Notes: a model not told the origin generated them from the letters alone. A stretch of DNA of 64,000 nt from Arthrobacter sp. EM1 (GCF_029964055.1 NZ_CP124836.1:3348001-3412000); one strand, 5' to 3'; shown: positions 27,490-35,478, numbered from the stretch's first letter. A program made the numbers and translations.

Positions 27490-28013
27490 GCGCTCTGGAG
27501 CTCCTTCTTGAGTTGGGTTAGGCGGGCGCTGGTGAGGTCGATCCAGCGCAGGTCAGCTTCGATGTGGAACAGGCCGTGGTCGCACATCAGGACCCGGAGC
27601 AGGTCCGCGTCCTTCTTCAGCCGGGTCAGTTCCCGCATCCGGGCCATGTGCTCGCCGCGCTGCACGTCGAGCAGCCGGTCGGCATCGTCGTCGAGCAACA
27701 AGGCGATCACGGTCTTGGCAAAGAGCTCGCTCTGCAGGGACTCGGAGGGAACGTCGGGAGTGAATAGCCACTCGCGCACCCTGTCTTGGCCGGCCACGGT
27801 GATCTCGTACTTCTTGCGGTCCGGTCCGCCTCCGGTCTCCTCACCCAGGGCCCGGATCAGCTCATCACGGACCATTCGGGCCAGGGTCGAATACACCTGC
27901 CCGAAGGCCAAGGCCTTTCCGGCTCCGAAGTAGCGGTCATAAGAGTGCTTGAGGTCGTAGCCGTAGCTCGGCTCGCGGCTCAAGAGGCCCAACAGAGTGA
28001 GAGAGTTGTTCAC
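27486..28013 (-). CDS. PadR-family transcriptional regulator
   Basis: A 175-residue PadR repressor. The winged helix is at residues 1-80 (LLGLLSREPSYGYDLKHSYDRYF, then VYSTLARMVRDELIR and the wing GPDRKKYEIT), followed by an AphA-like C-terminal helical domain. Start is GTG 28013, very close to a 19-bp near-perfect palindrome at 28022-28040, which is the likely autoregulatory operator. It is the first gene of the padR-ATPase-permease operon, a common arrangement for sensing and exporting toxic compounds. Confidence 0.92.
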   Translation of the reverse strand: MNNSLTLLGLLSREPSYGYDLKHSYDRYFGAGKALAFGQVYSTLARMVRDELIRALGEETGGGPDRKKYEITVAGQDRVREWLFTPDVPSESLQSELFAKTVIALLLDDDADRLLDVQRGEHMARMRELTRLKKDADLLRVLMCDHGLFHIEADLRWIDLTSARLTQLKKELQSA

Positions 28014-28021
28014 ACCCCCAT

Positions 28022-28040
28022 CTATACACTGAGTGAATAG
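28022..28040. promoter_or_regulatory. Palindromic operator upstream of padR
   Basis: CTATACACT G AGTGAATAG is a 19-bp palindrome with one mismatched pair, ending nine bases before the padR start codon. Its position and size suit a PadR dimer. Confidence 0.65.
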
Positions 28041-28179
28041 TGCGATGCCAGCTTTGCATCAGTGGACGGGGCCGTGTCGCGGCCCGGGCGCAAGGAGAAG
28101 GCATTGCAGCTCGACCGGCGGAGCACAGCGGATGAGTTGGCAAACACGAGTGCACACGAATTCTAGATATGGATTTGAT

Positions 28180-28247
28180 CGCTTCTTGACGGCATTCGTG
28201 ATCGCGCGGTGTCGCAGCAGTGGCCCGTAAACCGATCCTCCACCGGT
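28180..28247 (-). repeat. Dispersed repeat B, copy 1
   Basis: On the minus strand it reads CCGGTGGAGGATCGGTTTAC then GGGCCACTGCTGCGACACCG and CGCGATCACGAATGCCG. The copy at 31610-31672 aligns along most of the length. Shorter matches to its first part occur at 24494, 28617, 28868 and elsewhere. Confidence 0.65.
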
Positions 28248-28285
28248 ACTCCATGCCATGAGCTTCGTCGTGCGAGAATCGCCGC

Positions 28286-28558
28286 ATGGATGAGGACGAG
28301 CGACAGATCAGGCAGCAGTTGATGCTCCACGAGGCTCTAGTGCAGGCAATGGATCGGCGGGACGAGGTCTTCCACGAGATCGAGGATTCACAGGACATGG
28401 ACGAAGCGATCCGTCGGGTGGGTCAGCTGTTGGGCTTGGACGAGCACGGCAGCCGGGCAGTCTTGGACATGCAGGCTAGAACATTCACCCGAGACCGGCG
28501 TCAGGCCATCGCGTCCTTCGCAGAAGAACTCAGATCACGCTTGCCTGATCGGCGCTGA
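28286..28558 (+). CDS. Stand-alone GyrA/ParC-like coiled-coil domain protein
   Basis: A 90-residue protein that matches one short stretch of type II topoisomerase A subunits: the long coiled coil and dimer-gate turn. Comparable elements are LHEALVQAMDRRDEVFHEIE (GyrA: LxGLxxALxNIDxVIxxIR), then QLLGLDEHGSRAVLDMQAR (GyrA: FxLSEIQAxAILDMxLxRL) and a closing helix. There is no catalytic Tyr domain or beta-propeller. The initiator ATG is clear but the ribosome site is weak. It could dimerise, or interfere with gyrase or topoisomerase IV; it could also be only a relic that kept an open frame. Confidence 0.7.
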   Translation: MDEDERQIRQQLMLHEALVQAMDRRDEVFHEIEDSQDMDEAIRRVGQLLGLDEHGSRAVLDMQARTFTRDRRQAIASFAEELRSRLPDRR

Positions 28559-28616
28559 GGACTCGGCGCCGTCCATCAATTGCTGTCTCCCTCGTCGCGG
28601 CTCGCGTGGCGGGCTT

Positions 28617-28642
28617 CCCATAAGCCGATCCCTCACCGGACG
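28617..28642 (-). repeat. Dispersed repeat B, short copy
   Basis: Minus strand: TCCGGTGAGGGATCGGCTTA then TGGG. It matches the first part of repeat B copy 1 and the sequence at 31617, at the point where GNAT homology stops. Confidence 0.6.
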
Positions 28643-28850
28643 CAAAAGTTCGCTGCCATCGTTCAGCGACACCGGAGCGACGACTACGCCCCCTAGAAAG
28701 TGGCCTGCGGGGGCGCTGCCCGCGGGGTCTGGGTGGAAATGCGTCTTGGCTGCGCCCACGACCTCGCCTACGGTGACGGCCACGAAAACGACTCGGTCGT
28801 TGCTCGGCGCGATCATCTCTTTGGTCCAGCGTATTGGGCGGCAGGAGCCG
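28640..28850 (-). pseudogene. Fragment of a GNAT acetyltransferase
   Basis: The minus strand reads RVVFVAVTVGEVVGAAKTHF then GHFLGGVVVAPV, the central strands of a GNAT domain with the bulge leading to the acetyl-CoA loop. The expected RRxGxG/A loop and the C-terminal half are missing: after APV the sequence changes to unrelated residues next to a copy of dispersed repeat B (28617-28642). Another repeat-B copy (28868-28896) bounds the other side. A 93-residue open frame (28535-28816) is what remains. Confidence 0.55.
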
Positions 28851-28867
28851 CTCCCTGGTCCGTGGCC

Positions 28868-28896
28868 GTTGGTCGAACCTTCACCGGACAGTTGAA
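28868..28896 (-). repeat. Dispersed repeat B, short copy
   Basis: Minus strand: GTCCGGTGAAGGTTCGACCA. The TGA inside it is the stop codon of the P-loop kinase gene (stop at 28881-28883). Confidence 0.5.
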
Positions 28897-29540
28897 ACCA
28901 TGTCGGGACGGATGACTTTTGGGGAAGTGAAATCAGAGTTATCTACGACGAACGTGGCAAGTTCCCAGGGGCGTGCAGCGTCGAAGTAGAGGCGCTGTTC
29001 ACCGACGTACCGGCGCATCGTTGGGTGCTCAGGGTCGGGGTTGCTCCCGTTCCGAACTGCCATTCGTGCCGCGGTTTCAGTGAACGGAACGTCCAGAAAC
29101 ACCGAAGCATCCCAGTAGGAGGCGAGTTCATCCCGGTGCAGGAACATGCCTTCGACAACGACCAGTGCATCTGATGGAGCGCGAACGACCTCCACTAGTG
29201 CCATTCGGTCGGTCACTGAGTCATAGGAAGCCGGCGAGTACCAGCCGTCCCCCTTTGGGCCCAGTGGCGTAAGCAACTGATCCTGCAGGGCAGCGTAGTT
29301 GTAGGTATCCTGCCAGAACCCTTCGGGTGAGGCACGTCCCTTGGCATGCCTGACAGGCGAGGGGTTCAGAAAGTCATCGGCGTGGACGACAATCACGGGT
29401 CGATTCTGGATCTCGAAGGCCAGGTTTGCGGCGAACGATGTCTTGCCACTGCCATCCACGCCATCGATTGCAACGAACCGGCGCCCTGGACCGATGGCGC
29501 TGAGAATGTCGGTTGCCAGTGATCGCATGAACTTCTTCAT
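28881..29540 (-). CDS. Uridine kinase-like P-loop NTPase
   Basis: A 219-residue P-loop kinase. Walker A GVDGSGKTS at about 24-32, a lid/base-binding aspartate in VVHADDFLNPS (about 50-60), and VVVEGMFLHRDEL (about 125-137) follow the uridine kinase/phosphoribulokinase-like order. The ending with FVVDNSDF fits small actinobacterial uridine-kinase-like proteins, whose substrates are rarely known. I take ATG 29540; earlier in-frame sequence is Arg-rich. The C-terminal stop codon lies inside a dispersed repeat B copy. Confidence 0.8.
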   Translation of the reverse strand: MKKFMRSLATDILSAIGPGRRFVAIDGVDGSGKTSFAANLAFEIQNRPVIVVHADDFLNPSPVRHAKGRASPEGFWQDTYNYAALQDQLLTPLGPKGDGWYSPASYDSVTDRMALVEVVRAPSDALVVVEGMFLHRDELASYWDASVFLDVPFTETAARMAVRNGSNPDPEHPTMRRYVGEQRLYFDAARPWELATFVVDNSDFTSPKVIRPDMVSTVR

Positions 29541-29662
29541 TTCGCCATATTCCCAGAAGCGGCCCCTAACCAGCGTCCGCAAGAGGATCCGCTTACGGTG
29601 GCAATCCTGTTCCTTTATCGCTGCCCGCCTCAGCATGCATGGCAGGTCAGACACCCACTGCG

Positions 29663-29923
29663 CTATGCACTTAGTGGGCCCGGAAGGCTCCGGTTTAGGT
29701 CAGAAAGTCTGGGTGGGTCCTCATCCCAGACATCAAACAAACCTTCAACGTCGTGTTCTTTCACGCGCTGGGCTTCTTCGGCGAAGACCGGCGTGGCATC
29801 CAGGAAGACTACGTGGTGCCCGTTATCGAGTTGCAGCGGCGGCATGAAGCCGTCAAATCGTTCCAGCATGAGCCACGACCTGAAGGGTAGGCCCTCAACG
29901 ATATAGCCGTTGCTTGGAGTCAC
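29663..29923 (-). pseudogene. C-terminal fragment of a Suppressor-of-fused (Sufu) domain protein
   Basis: An 86-codon frame from GTG 29923. It reads YIVEGLPFRSWLMLERF, then HHVVFLDATPVFAEEAQRVK and GVEGLF-like DVEGLFDVW, matching the second half of bacterial Sufu domains (about 180 residues when complete). The first half is absent, because the frame begins exactly where the methyltransferase gene ends (overlap TGGTGA). It is therefore truncated, either by a deletion that joined two genes or as a recombination remnant. Confidence 0.55.
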
Positions 29924-30504
29924 CAGATGGCTCCGTGCGATCGCTGCCCGGTGGTTGTCCGTGCGTGCGTCTCGACCACATTAAAGCCCGCAGCCACCAG
30001 TTCGTCGCAGAGATCCCCTACCGGCCACTGGTATGCCGGGACGACCGCGTGTTCGAACCTCTCGACGACGTGACCATCGAAGAAGCCGATCAGCAGGGCG
30101 CCACCAGGTTTAAGGACCCGACTGAACTCAAGGAGAGGAGTGCGGATCGTGCCTGGCTCATAGTGAATCAGTGAGTACCAGGCGAGCACTCCACCCATTG
30201 ACCCTGTGCCGACGTCGAGGGCGTCGAGGCTGCCTGTCCGAAACGGGATGCCGGGATAAGCACCGCGGGCGTGCGCAATGAACTCCGGAACCAGATCCAC
30301 GCCGACTGCAGGGACCCCCGCTTCCCTGAGGAAGTTGGTCCAATGCCCCGGACCGCAGCCGGCGTCGATGACTGCACCCTCGATGCCATCCGCCCACGTC
30401 GCCACCAGTTGACGATCTGAAGGGTGCGCAGCACCGAGTGAAGCGAAGCGTTCGACGTATTCCACGGCCCGACGCGAATACGCTTCGCTGACAACGTTGA
30501 TCAT
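29920..30504 (-). CDS. SAM-dependent methyltransferase
   Basis: A 194-residue class I methyltransferase. Motif I is VIDAGCGPGHWTNFL at about 44-58, motif II VGVDLVPEF near 66-74, and FSRVLKPGGALLIGFFDG at about 125-142 is the usual post-II region. The closest type is the small Methyltransf_11/25 family acting on small molecules. I start at ATG 30504 (MINVVSEAYS), since upstream in-frame starts are TTG. No biosynthetic neighbours suggest a substrate. Confidence 0.85.
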   Translation of the reverse strand: MINVVSEAYSRRAVEYVERFASLGAAHPSDRQLVATWADGIEGAVIDAGCGPGHWTNFLREAGVPAVGVDLVPEFIAHARGAYPGIPFRTGSLDALDVGTGSMGGVLAWYSLIHYEPGTIRTPLLEFSRVLKPGGALLIGFFDGHVVERFEHAVVPAYQWPVGDLCDELVAAGFNVVETHARTTTGQRSHGAIW

Positions 30505-30672
30505 GCATTCGAGTGTAGGCAAGCTACGGACACGTGCCTGGTCGCCGATCCCTCTGCGGGAATCTGCGAGACTCGCCCGATGACTAAGTCGCGGCCCACT
30601 ACATGTCCGGTTTAAGGAACGGCATACGGGACGTATCGCCCACCAGCAGTGAAGTCGTGTAAGACTTCCTTC

Positions 30673-31188
30673 ATGGAACGAGTGGATCCGCAGTCATGTC
30701 GAGATGAAAGCTCGAATCTTCAGCAGTTTCTGGATTACCAGCGAGCGACACTTCTCCTCAAGACCCAGGACCTGGGACGCGCTGATCTGAACCGTCGACT
30801 GACAACCTCGACGTTGACTCTTGGGGGTCTGCTCAAGCATCTGGCTCTCGTTGAAGACGACTGGATTCAAGTTAGATTCTTGGGCAAGGATGAAAAGGAA
30901 CTTGAGCCTTGGGGGAGTGCTCCGTGGGATGGAGACCGGGACTGGGAATTTCACAGCGCTGCCAATGATGACCCGCAGGAGCTGCGGGACCTATACAGGG
31001 ATGCTTGCGCGCGAAGTCGCACCGCATTGCTCAACTGTTCCCTCGATGATTTGTCCGTGGGTACTGACCGGGACGGAAGCCAGTGGAACCTGCGATGGGT
31101 TCTTACGCACATTCTGGAAGAAACCGCCCGGCACAACGGTCATGCTGATCTCCTGCGCGAAGCAATCGATGGAAGTGTAGGAGAGTAA
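30673..31188 (+). CDS. DinB/DUF664 family protein
   Basis: A 171-residue four-helix-bundle protein of the DinB/YfiT superfamily, DUF664 branch. Metal-ligand histidines are visible in LGGLLKHLALVEDDW (about 52-66) and near the C-terminus in WVLTHILEETARHNGHADLLRE (about 140-161). Such proteins may be metal-dependent hydrolases or thiol-linked detoxification enzymes (mycothiol-related in actinobacteria). Gene stands alone. Confidence 0.88.
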   Translation: MERVDPQSCRDESSNLQQFLDYQRATLLLKTQDLGRADLNRRLTTSTLTLGGLLKHLALVEDDWIQVRFLGKDEKELEPWGSAPWDGDRDWEFHSAANDDPQELRDLYRDACARSRTALLNCSLDDLSVGTDRDGSQWNLRWVLTHILEETARHNGHADLLREAIDGSVGE

Positions 31189-31318
31189 CCGGTCGTTCCA
31201 CATTCGCTCACATGATTCTTAGCACTGCGGTGAGTCAGACCATTGTCCGGAAACCGATCCACAATCGGGCGCGCGGTTGCCCGCCCCGGCAAACCCAATT
31301 TGGGCCCGTCACAGAAAC

Positions 31319-31492
31319 TCACCGGTGAGTCTGCCGTGCAGAGCGGCTCAAGGCAAAGCCCGCCGCCGCCGCGACGACGACCCCTGTGAGGAAGGCCTGT
31401 ACGGCTCCGATGGACTCCCACAGGAGCGCCCAAGGCACAAAGCCTGCGACGAAAACGATGATGGATCTGACAACTCTGTTCTTGGTCCCCAT
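31319..31492 (-). CDS. 57-residue membrane protein, unknown
   Basis: A short frame from ATG 31492 to TGA 31319-31321. It has a basic start (MGTKNRVVRS), two hydrophobic segments (IIVFVAGFVPWALLW and AFLTGVVVAAAAGFAL) separated by a short turn, and a basic end. Codon third positions are G/C-rich as in neighbouring genes. The ribosome site is weak. Plausible but unproven gene. Confidence 0.5.
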   Translation of the reverse strand: MGTKNRVVRSIIVFVAGFVPWALLWESIGAVQAFLTGVVVAAAAGFALSRSARQTHR

Positions 31493-31609
31493 CGTTGAAC
31501 GGTACCAGCGGCTGTTTTAGCCCTGTCTTTGATTGTGACTCTCAGCAATGGGGTTCGGCGTTTTCGACCGACACCGACAAGCGCTATTCCTTGCATGTTG
31601 CAACCTCAT

Positions 31610-31672
31610 AAAGGGATCGGCTTGCGGGCGCTGGTGCGACACCGGGCGATCACAGAATGCCGCCACGAACCG
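31610..31672 (+). repeat. Dispersed repeat B, copy 2
   Basis: Reads AAAGGGATCGGCTTGCGGGC, then GCTGGTGCGACACCGGGCGA and TCACAGAATGCCG. It aligns with the minus-strand copy at 28180-28247 (shared TGCGACACCG, GCGATCAC and GAATGCCG blocks). It lies just upstream of the broken GNAT gene. Confidence 0.65.
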
Positions 31673-31690
31673 TCCGTTAGGGTAGCGGTC

Positions 31691-32195
31691 ATGACAAAAG
31701 GAGCAATCAGGGTCCGGGCGGCGACGGTCGACGACAAATCGATCCTGGCTGCAGCGGCCTTCCAGGCTATGAACGGGAACGGAACCGCCCGCTTCACGCA
31801 AGAAGGGTTCAAGACTAACCCCAGTCTGTCGCGCTACCTTGCCGGTTGGCCCCAGGTCGGTGACTTCGGCGTCGTAGCCGAGACAGATGACGGTACTCCC
31901 ATCGGGAGCATGGTGTCGGAACTTCACCCCTGACAATGCCGGATACGGCTTTGTAGCGGAGGATATCCCGGAACTCACCATTGGCGTTCTGCCGGACTAC
32001 CGTGGGAACGGAGCCGGTACGGCTCTCATGGCAGGCCCTATCGAGGTCGGACGGTCGCACGGTGTACCGGCCGTCAGCCTCAGCGTCGAGGACGGGAATC
32101 GAGCAAGGTTACTCTACGAGCGGATGGGCTTCTCCAAAGTCGGATGTAACGGCGGTTCGGATACGCTGCTCCACAAGTTTGGAAATCTGTCCTGA
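31691..32195 (+). pseudogene. GNAT acetyltransferase, one frameshift
   Basis: Codons from ATG 31691 encode the N-terminal half of a GNAT enzyme (IRVRAATVDDKSILAAA ... FGVVAETDDGTPIG), and a second frame from 31907 continues AWCRNFTPDNAGYGFVAEDI, the acetyl-CoA loop region TIGVLPDYRGNGAGTAL and the C-terminal ARLLYERMGFSKVG. The switch is at about 31906, where ATCGGGAGCATGG has one base too many (or two too few). All motifs are otherwise present, so the break looks recent or could be a sequencing error. Confidence 0.8.
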
Positions 32196-32235
32196 CTGCT
32201 GCGCACCCCAAGAGTGGGAGTGCGTCCCGCTGAAC

Positions 32236-32300
32236 CACCCTTGGGTTCTCGCGGTGATTGCAGCACTTAGCGGATGGGTGTTGTTATGGCGGGGTATTCA
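32236..32300 (+). repeat. Dispersed repeat A, copy 1
   Basis: CCTTGGGTTCTCGCGGTGAT then TGCAGCACTTAGCGGATGGG and TGTTGTTATGGCGGGGT is nearly identical to the minus strand at 44313-44377. The translated core PWVLAVIAALSGW is the same in both. A shorter copy is at 40441-40465. Confidence 0.8.
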
Positions 32301-32370
32301 ATTCATTTGAGGCCTGATCTCTTGCAGGTTTTTTGGGCCGGTGGTTGGGCCCCCGTTAGCAGTCCAGCGT

Positions 32371-33216
32371 CTATGCGATAGCTAATTGGTTTTCTTGCGT
32401 CCAGGTTTCCCAGTAGCGCTTCGGCGTCATGCCGTCCAGGGATCCGTGGGGCCGTTCATGATTGTAGATAGCTTTCCATTCCTCCGCCAAATACTTGGCT
32501 TCGGCCATGCTGTCCATGATTTCTCCGGAGAGTTGTTCCCTTCTGAATTGGGCGTTGAAGGATTCGATGAAGCCGTTCTGCCAGGGTGATCCCGGGTCGA
32601 TGAATGCGGTGTCGACCCCGGCGGTGTCGCACCAGCTGACCAGTGCCTCAGCAGTGAACTCGGGCCCGTTGTCGCACCGGACGTAGGCCGGGGCGGTGCC
32701 GGTTTCGGCGATGATGTTCTCCAGCACCGCGACCACGTCGGCGGCTTTGAATGACCGGCGGGGGATGATGGCCAGCGCGGTGCGGGTGTATTCGTCGATG
32801 ACGTTGAAGAACCGGATGTGCCGGCCGCAGGAGGTCACGTCGGACTGGAAGTCGAAGCTGACCACGTGCATCGGGTACTCGGCTGTGAGCCGTTTCTGCT
32901 CCCCGGCGCCGGGCCCGGTGCGGCGCTTCTTCCGCGCCCTGGGTTTGCAGGTCAGCCCCTCGTCGCGCCAGAGCCGGCGCACCCGCTTCCTGTTCAGTGC
33001 CACGCCGTCCCACTCGGGCTGTGCCAGCAGGTGCCAGCGGGCCTTCCGCCAGCCCCACGCTGGATGCTTCACCGCCACGGCGCGCAAGGCTGCGCGGAGC
33101 TGGATTTCCTCGAAACCCATGTCGGGTTTCTTCTTGCGGAACGCTGACCGGTTCTGGCCCAGAAGCGCGCAGGCGAAGCGTTCGGACGCCCCGAACTTCT
33201 CCACCGCCATGCGCAC
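32371..33216 (-). CDS. IS3-family transposase OrfB (DDE integrase domain)
   Basis: A 281-residue catalytic half of the transposase. The DDE residues lie in HVVSFDFQSDVTSC, YVRCDNGPEF and SPWQNGFIESFNA, all intact. The real product is probably an OrfAB fusion: in the -1 frame the reading continues upstream from this ATG as ILSPGPRRRAVR to the end of orfA at a GGGGAAAAT slippery sequence (about 33243-33251). The element therefore seems able to transpose. Confidence 0.9.
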   Translation of the reverse strand: MRMAVEKFGASERFACALLGQNRSAFRKKKPDMGFEEIQLRAALRAVAVKHPAWGWRKARWHLLAQPEWDGVALNRKRVRRLWRDEGLTCKPRARKKRRTGPGAGEQKRLTAEYPMHVVSFDFQSDVTSCGRHIRFFNVIDEYTRTALAIIPRRSFKAADVVAVLENIIAETGTAPAYVRCDNGPEFTAEALVSWCDTAGVDTAFIDPGSPWQNGFIESFNAQFRREQLSGEIMDSMAEAKYLAEEWKAIYNHERPHGSLDGMTPKRYWETWTQENQLAIA

Positions 33217-33239
33217 GGCACGGCGGCGGGGTCCGGGGC

Positions 33240-33518
33240 TCAGAATTTTCCCCGCGCGACCTCGTTCAGGATGTCGATGGCGAGTTCCTTCTCCGCCAGC
33301 AGCCGCTTGAGCCGGGCGTTTTCCTTCTCCAGCTCCTTGGTCCGTTTGGATGACTCGGCGTTCTTCTCGGACCCGTACAGGTTCAGCCAGCGATACCAGG
33401 TCGCCTCGGTGACCTGAAGTTCCTTGATGACCTCGACCATCGGGCGTCCGTCGTTGAGCATCTTCTGTCCCTGCCGGACCTTAGCGATGACCTGCTCGGG
33501 GGTATGTCTGCGTGCCAT
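33240..33518 (-). CDS. IS3-family transposase OrfA (HTH protein)
   Basis: A 92-residue DNA-binding half: helix-turn-helix (EQVIAKVRQGQKMLNDGRPM, VTEATWYRWLNLYG) and a leucine-zipper-like tail (KELEKENARLKRLLAEKELA). ATG 33518 begins MARRHTPEQ, the usual start; an upstream ATG at 33545 would add nine unrelated residues. The stop lies just after the slippery sequence used for frameshifting into orfB. Confidence 0.88.
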   Translation of the reverse strand: MARRHTPEQVIAKVRQGQKMLNDGRPMVEVIKELQVTEATWYRWLNLYGSEKNAESSKRTKELEKENARLKRLLAEKELAIDILNEVARGKF

Positions 33519-33603
33519 GATTCGTGAATTTCCTCCTGTGTCCATTCTCGGACACGAAACTCACACAGACACTGGACTTCTATCTGGGGACCCAACCACC
33601 GGG

Positions 33604-34256
33604 ATGCAGGCGGGTGATTTCATCACCGATGCCGTGGTTCCGATCAATACGAGCCGGCGTACCGGGCGTAGGGTCTTGGCCGAGGCCGGTGGTGTCAGGC
33701 CCCGGCGGGGCCGTGATCTGAAGGGCCGTTGCCTGACCTTCGCCCAGCGCGAGGAGATCGCAATACTGCGCGCCCAGGGACAATCTCTGCGGCAGATCGG
33801 AGCCGTGGTCGGCAGAGCGGCCTCCACGGTTTCCAGGGAGTTGCGGCGCAACTCGGTGGCAGGAATGCCCTACCGGGGGACCTCAGCGCACGCACTGGCC
33901 TATGAGCGGGCCTCGCGTCCGAAACCAGCGAAACTGCACACGAACACCGTGCTGCGTGCGAAGGTGGAAGATGACCTGAAAAAGAAGTACTCACCCGAGC
34001 AGATCGCAGGACGACTCCGGGTTGAGTTCCCCGATGAGCCGGAGATGAGGGTGTCACCCGAGACGATCTACCAGTCCCTTTACCTCCAGTCCCGCGGGGC
34101 GCTGAAGCGCGATCTGACCGCGTGCCTGCGCACCGGGCGGGCGGTCATGCAGCCCTGCCGCAAGGCCGGCCAGCGGAAGAACCGGATCCCCGGAATGATC
34201 AACATTTCCGAACGTCCCCCCGAAATTCAGGACCGGGCCGTGCCCGGGCATTGGGA
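33604..34256 (+). pseudogene. IS30-family transposase, 5' part
   Basis: From ATG 33604 (MQAGDFITD) the frame encodes a basic leader and the N-terminal HTH (LTFAQREEIAILRAQGQSLR, IGAVVGRAASTVSRELRRN), the linker KKKYSPEQIAGRL and EMRVSPETIYQSLY, ending at DRAVPGHWE. The next codons are IS110 sequence. A few residues expected at the N-terminus of complete IS30 transposases are missing. Confidence 0.88.
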
Positions 34257-34305
34257 ATCTCAATGCTGTTGTCAAGCAGCCTGGACGCAAATGGTGGGGG
34301 CCGTC

Positions 34306-35478
34306 TCACTCACGGTATTCGGTGTGGTCGCGGAGCATGGCCCAGATGACGTTGATGCGGCGTCGGGCGAGTGCGATGAGCGCCTGTTTGTGGGACTTTC
34401 CCTCGTCGCGTTTCCGGTCGTAGTAGGTTCTGGAGGCGGGGCTGTTTTTCAGGCTTGAGAGCGCGGCGAGGTAACAGGTTCGGAGGAGTCTGCGGTTGAA
34501 GCGGCGCGGCCGGTGCAAGTTTCCGCTGATCCGTCCCGAATCACGTGGGACCGGAGCCAGGCCGGCGACGCTGGCGAGCCGGTCTACAGAGTCGAATCCG
34601 TCCAGGTTGCCGCCGATGTTCGCGAGAAAGGTTGCGGCGAGTACGGGTCCGAATCCTGGCATACTCAGCAAAACATCGGCGCTGTCGTGCTGCCCGAAGA
34701 GATCCGTGATCTGGGCATCAACATCGGCGATCTCTACATCGGTTGCGTGGATCTGCTCGGCCAGCCGGACCACGAGGGCCGAGCCCATGGACTGGGCTCG
34801 CAGGACGGTGGACTGGGCATTCGCGGCGGCTACGGCTTTTTCAGCCATCTTGGCGCTATTCCGACAGCCGCGTTTCCTGAGCCATCCGGCGAGTCGGGCC
34901 AGTCCCATCCGGCGGATACCCTCAGGGGTCTGGTAGCCGCTCAGAAGGGTCAGAGGAGCCTTCTTGGAGTAGTCGAAGGCCCGCTCGAGTGCGGGGAAGT
35001 ATTCCAACAAGGTGGCCCGGAGCCGGTTGATCGCCCGGACACGGTCACAGACCAAATCGGTGCGGCGGGCAGTGAGCATCCGCAGGTCCACACTGATCTG
35101 GTCCGCACTGCGAACGGGTTGCAGGTCGGTGCGCATGCGTGCCTGATCCGCGATGATCCTGGCATCTTTCGCGTCGGTCTTTCCATCCCCACGATACGTC
35201 GCTGCGGCGTGATGCACGATCCGCCCAGGGATATAGAGCAGGTGCTGAGCGTGTGCTGCCAGCAGCTCTATCAGGAGCGCTGCGCCGCCGGCGTTTAGAT
35301 CCGTAGCCCAGCAGATCTCACCACCGGCCGCGCTCTCCGCGACCGCGGCGATGAGCTCGAGCAGCGCGGTTTCGTCATTCTCAACCCGTCTCGACAGCAG
35401 CACCGTCCCGGACTGATCGATCACAACGCAATGATGGGCGCTCTTGCCCGAGTCGATTCCTGCCCACACGTCCGGCAT
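34306..35478 (-). CDS. IS110-family DEDD transposase
   Basis: A 390-residue IS110 recombinase. The N-terminal RuvC-like DEDD domain shows WAGIDSGKSAHH (first Asp near residue 8), ATDLNAGG (about 58) and KTDAKDARIIADQAR (about 100-114). The C-terminal Transposase_20 domain has LLSMPGFGPVLAATFLANIGG (about 266-286) and the catalytic-serine region LASVAGLAPVPRDSG. Length is normal and no frameshift is seen, so it may be active. The 238-bp region upstream of the gene is the expected guide-RNA locus. Confidence 0.94.
   Translation of the reverse strand: MPDVWAGIDSGKSAHHCVVIDQSGTVLLSRRVENDETALLELIAAVAESAAGGEICWATDLNAGGAALLIELLAAHAQHLLYIPGRIVHHAAATYRGDGKTDAKDARIIADQARMRTDLQPVRSADQISVDLRMLTARRTDLVCDRVRAINRLRATLLEYFPALERAFDYSKKAPLTLLSGYQTPEGIRRMGLARLAGWLRKRGCRNSAKMAEKAVAAANAQSTVLRAQSMGSALVVRLAEQIHATDVEIADVDAQITDLFGQHDSADVLLSMPGFGPVLAATFLANIGGNLDGFDSVDRLASVAGLAPVPRDSGRISGNLHRPRRFNRRLLRTCYLAALSSLKNSPASRTYYDRKRDEGKSHKQALIALARRRINVIWAMLRDHTEYRE

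Larger units (their letters stand above)
32338..33602 (-). mobile_element. IS3-family insertion sequence
   Basis: Complete element of about 1265 bp with orfA and orfB on the minus strand. The ends are inverted repeats: left CCGGTGGTTGGGCCCCCG and right (minus strand) CCGGTGGTTGGGTCCCCA, followed by matching AGTCCAG and GTCT blocks. I see no clear short target duplication: flanks are GGG on the left and GAT on the right. The right end abuts the N-terminal codons of an IS30 transposase, which it probably truncates. Confidence 0.88.
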
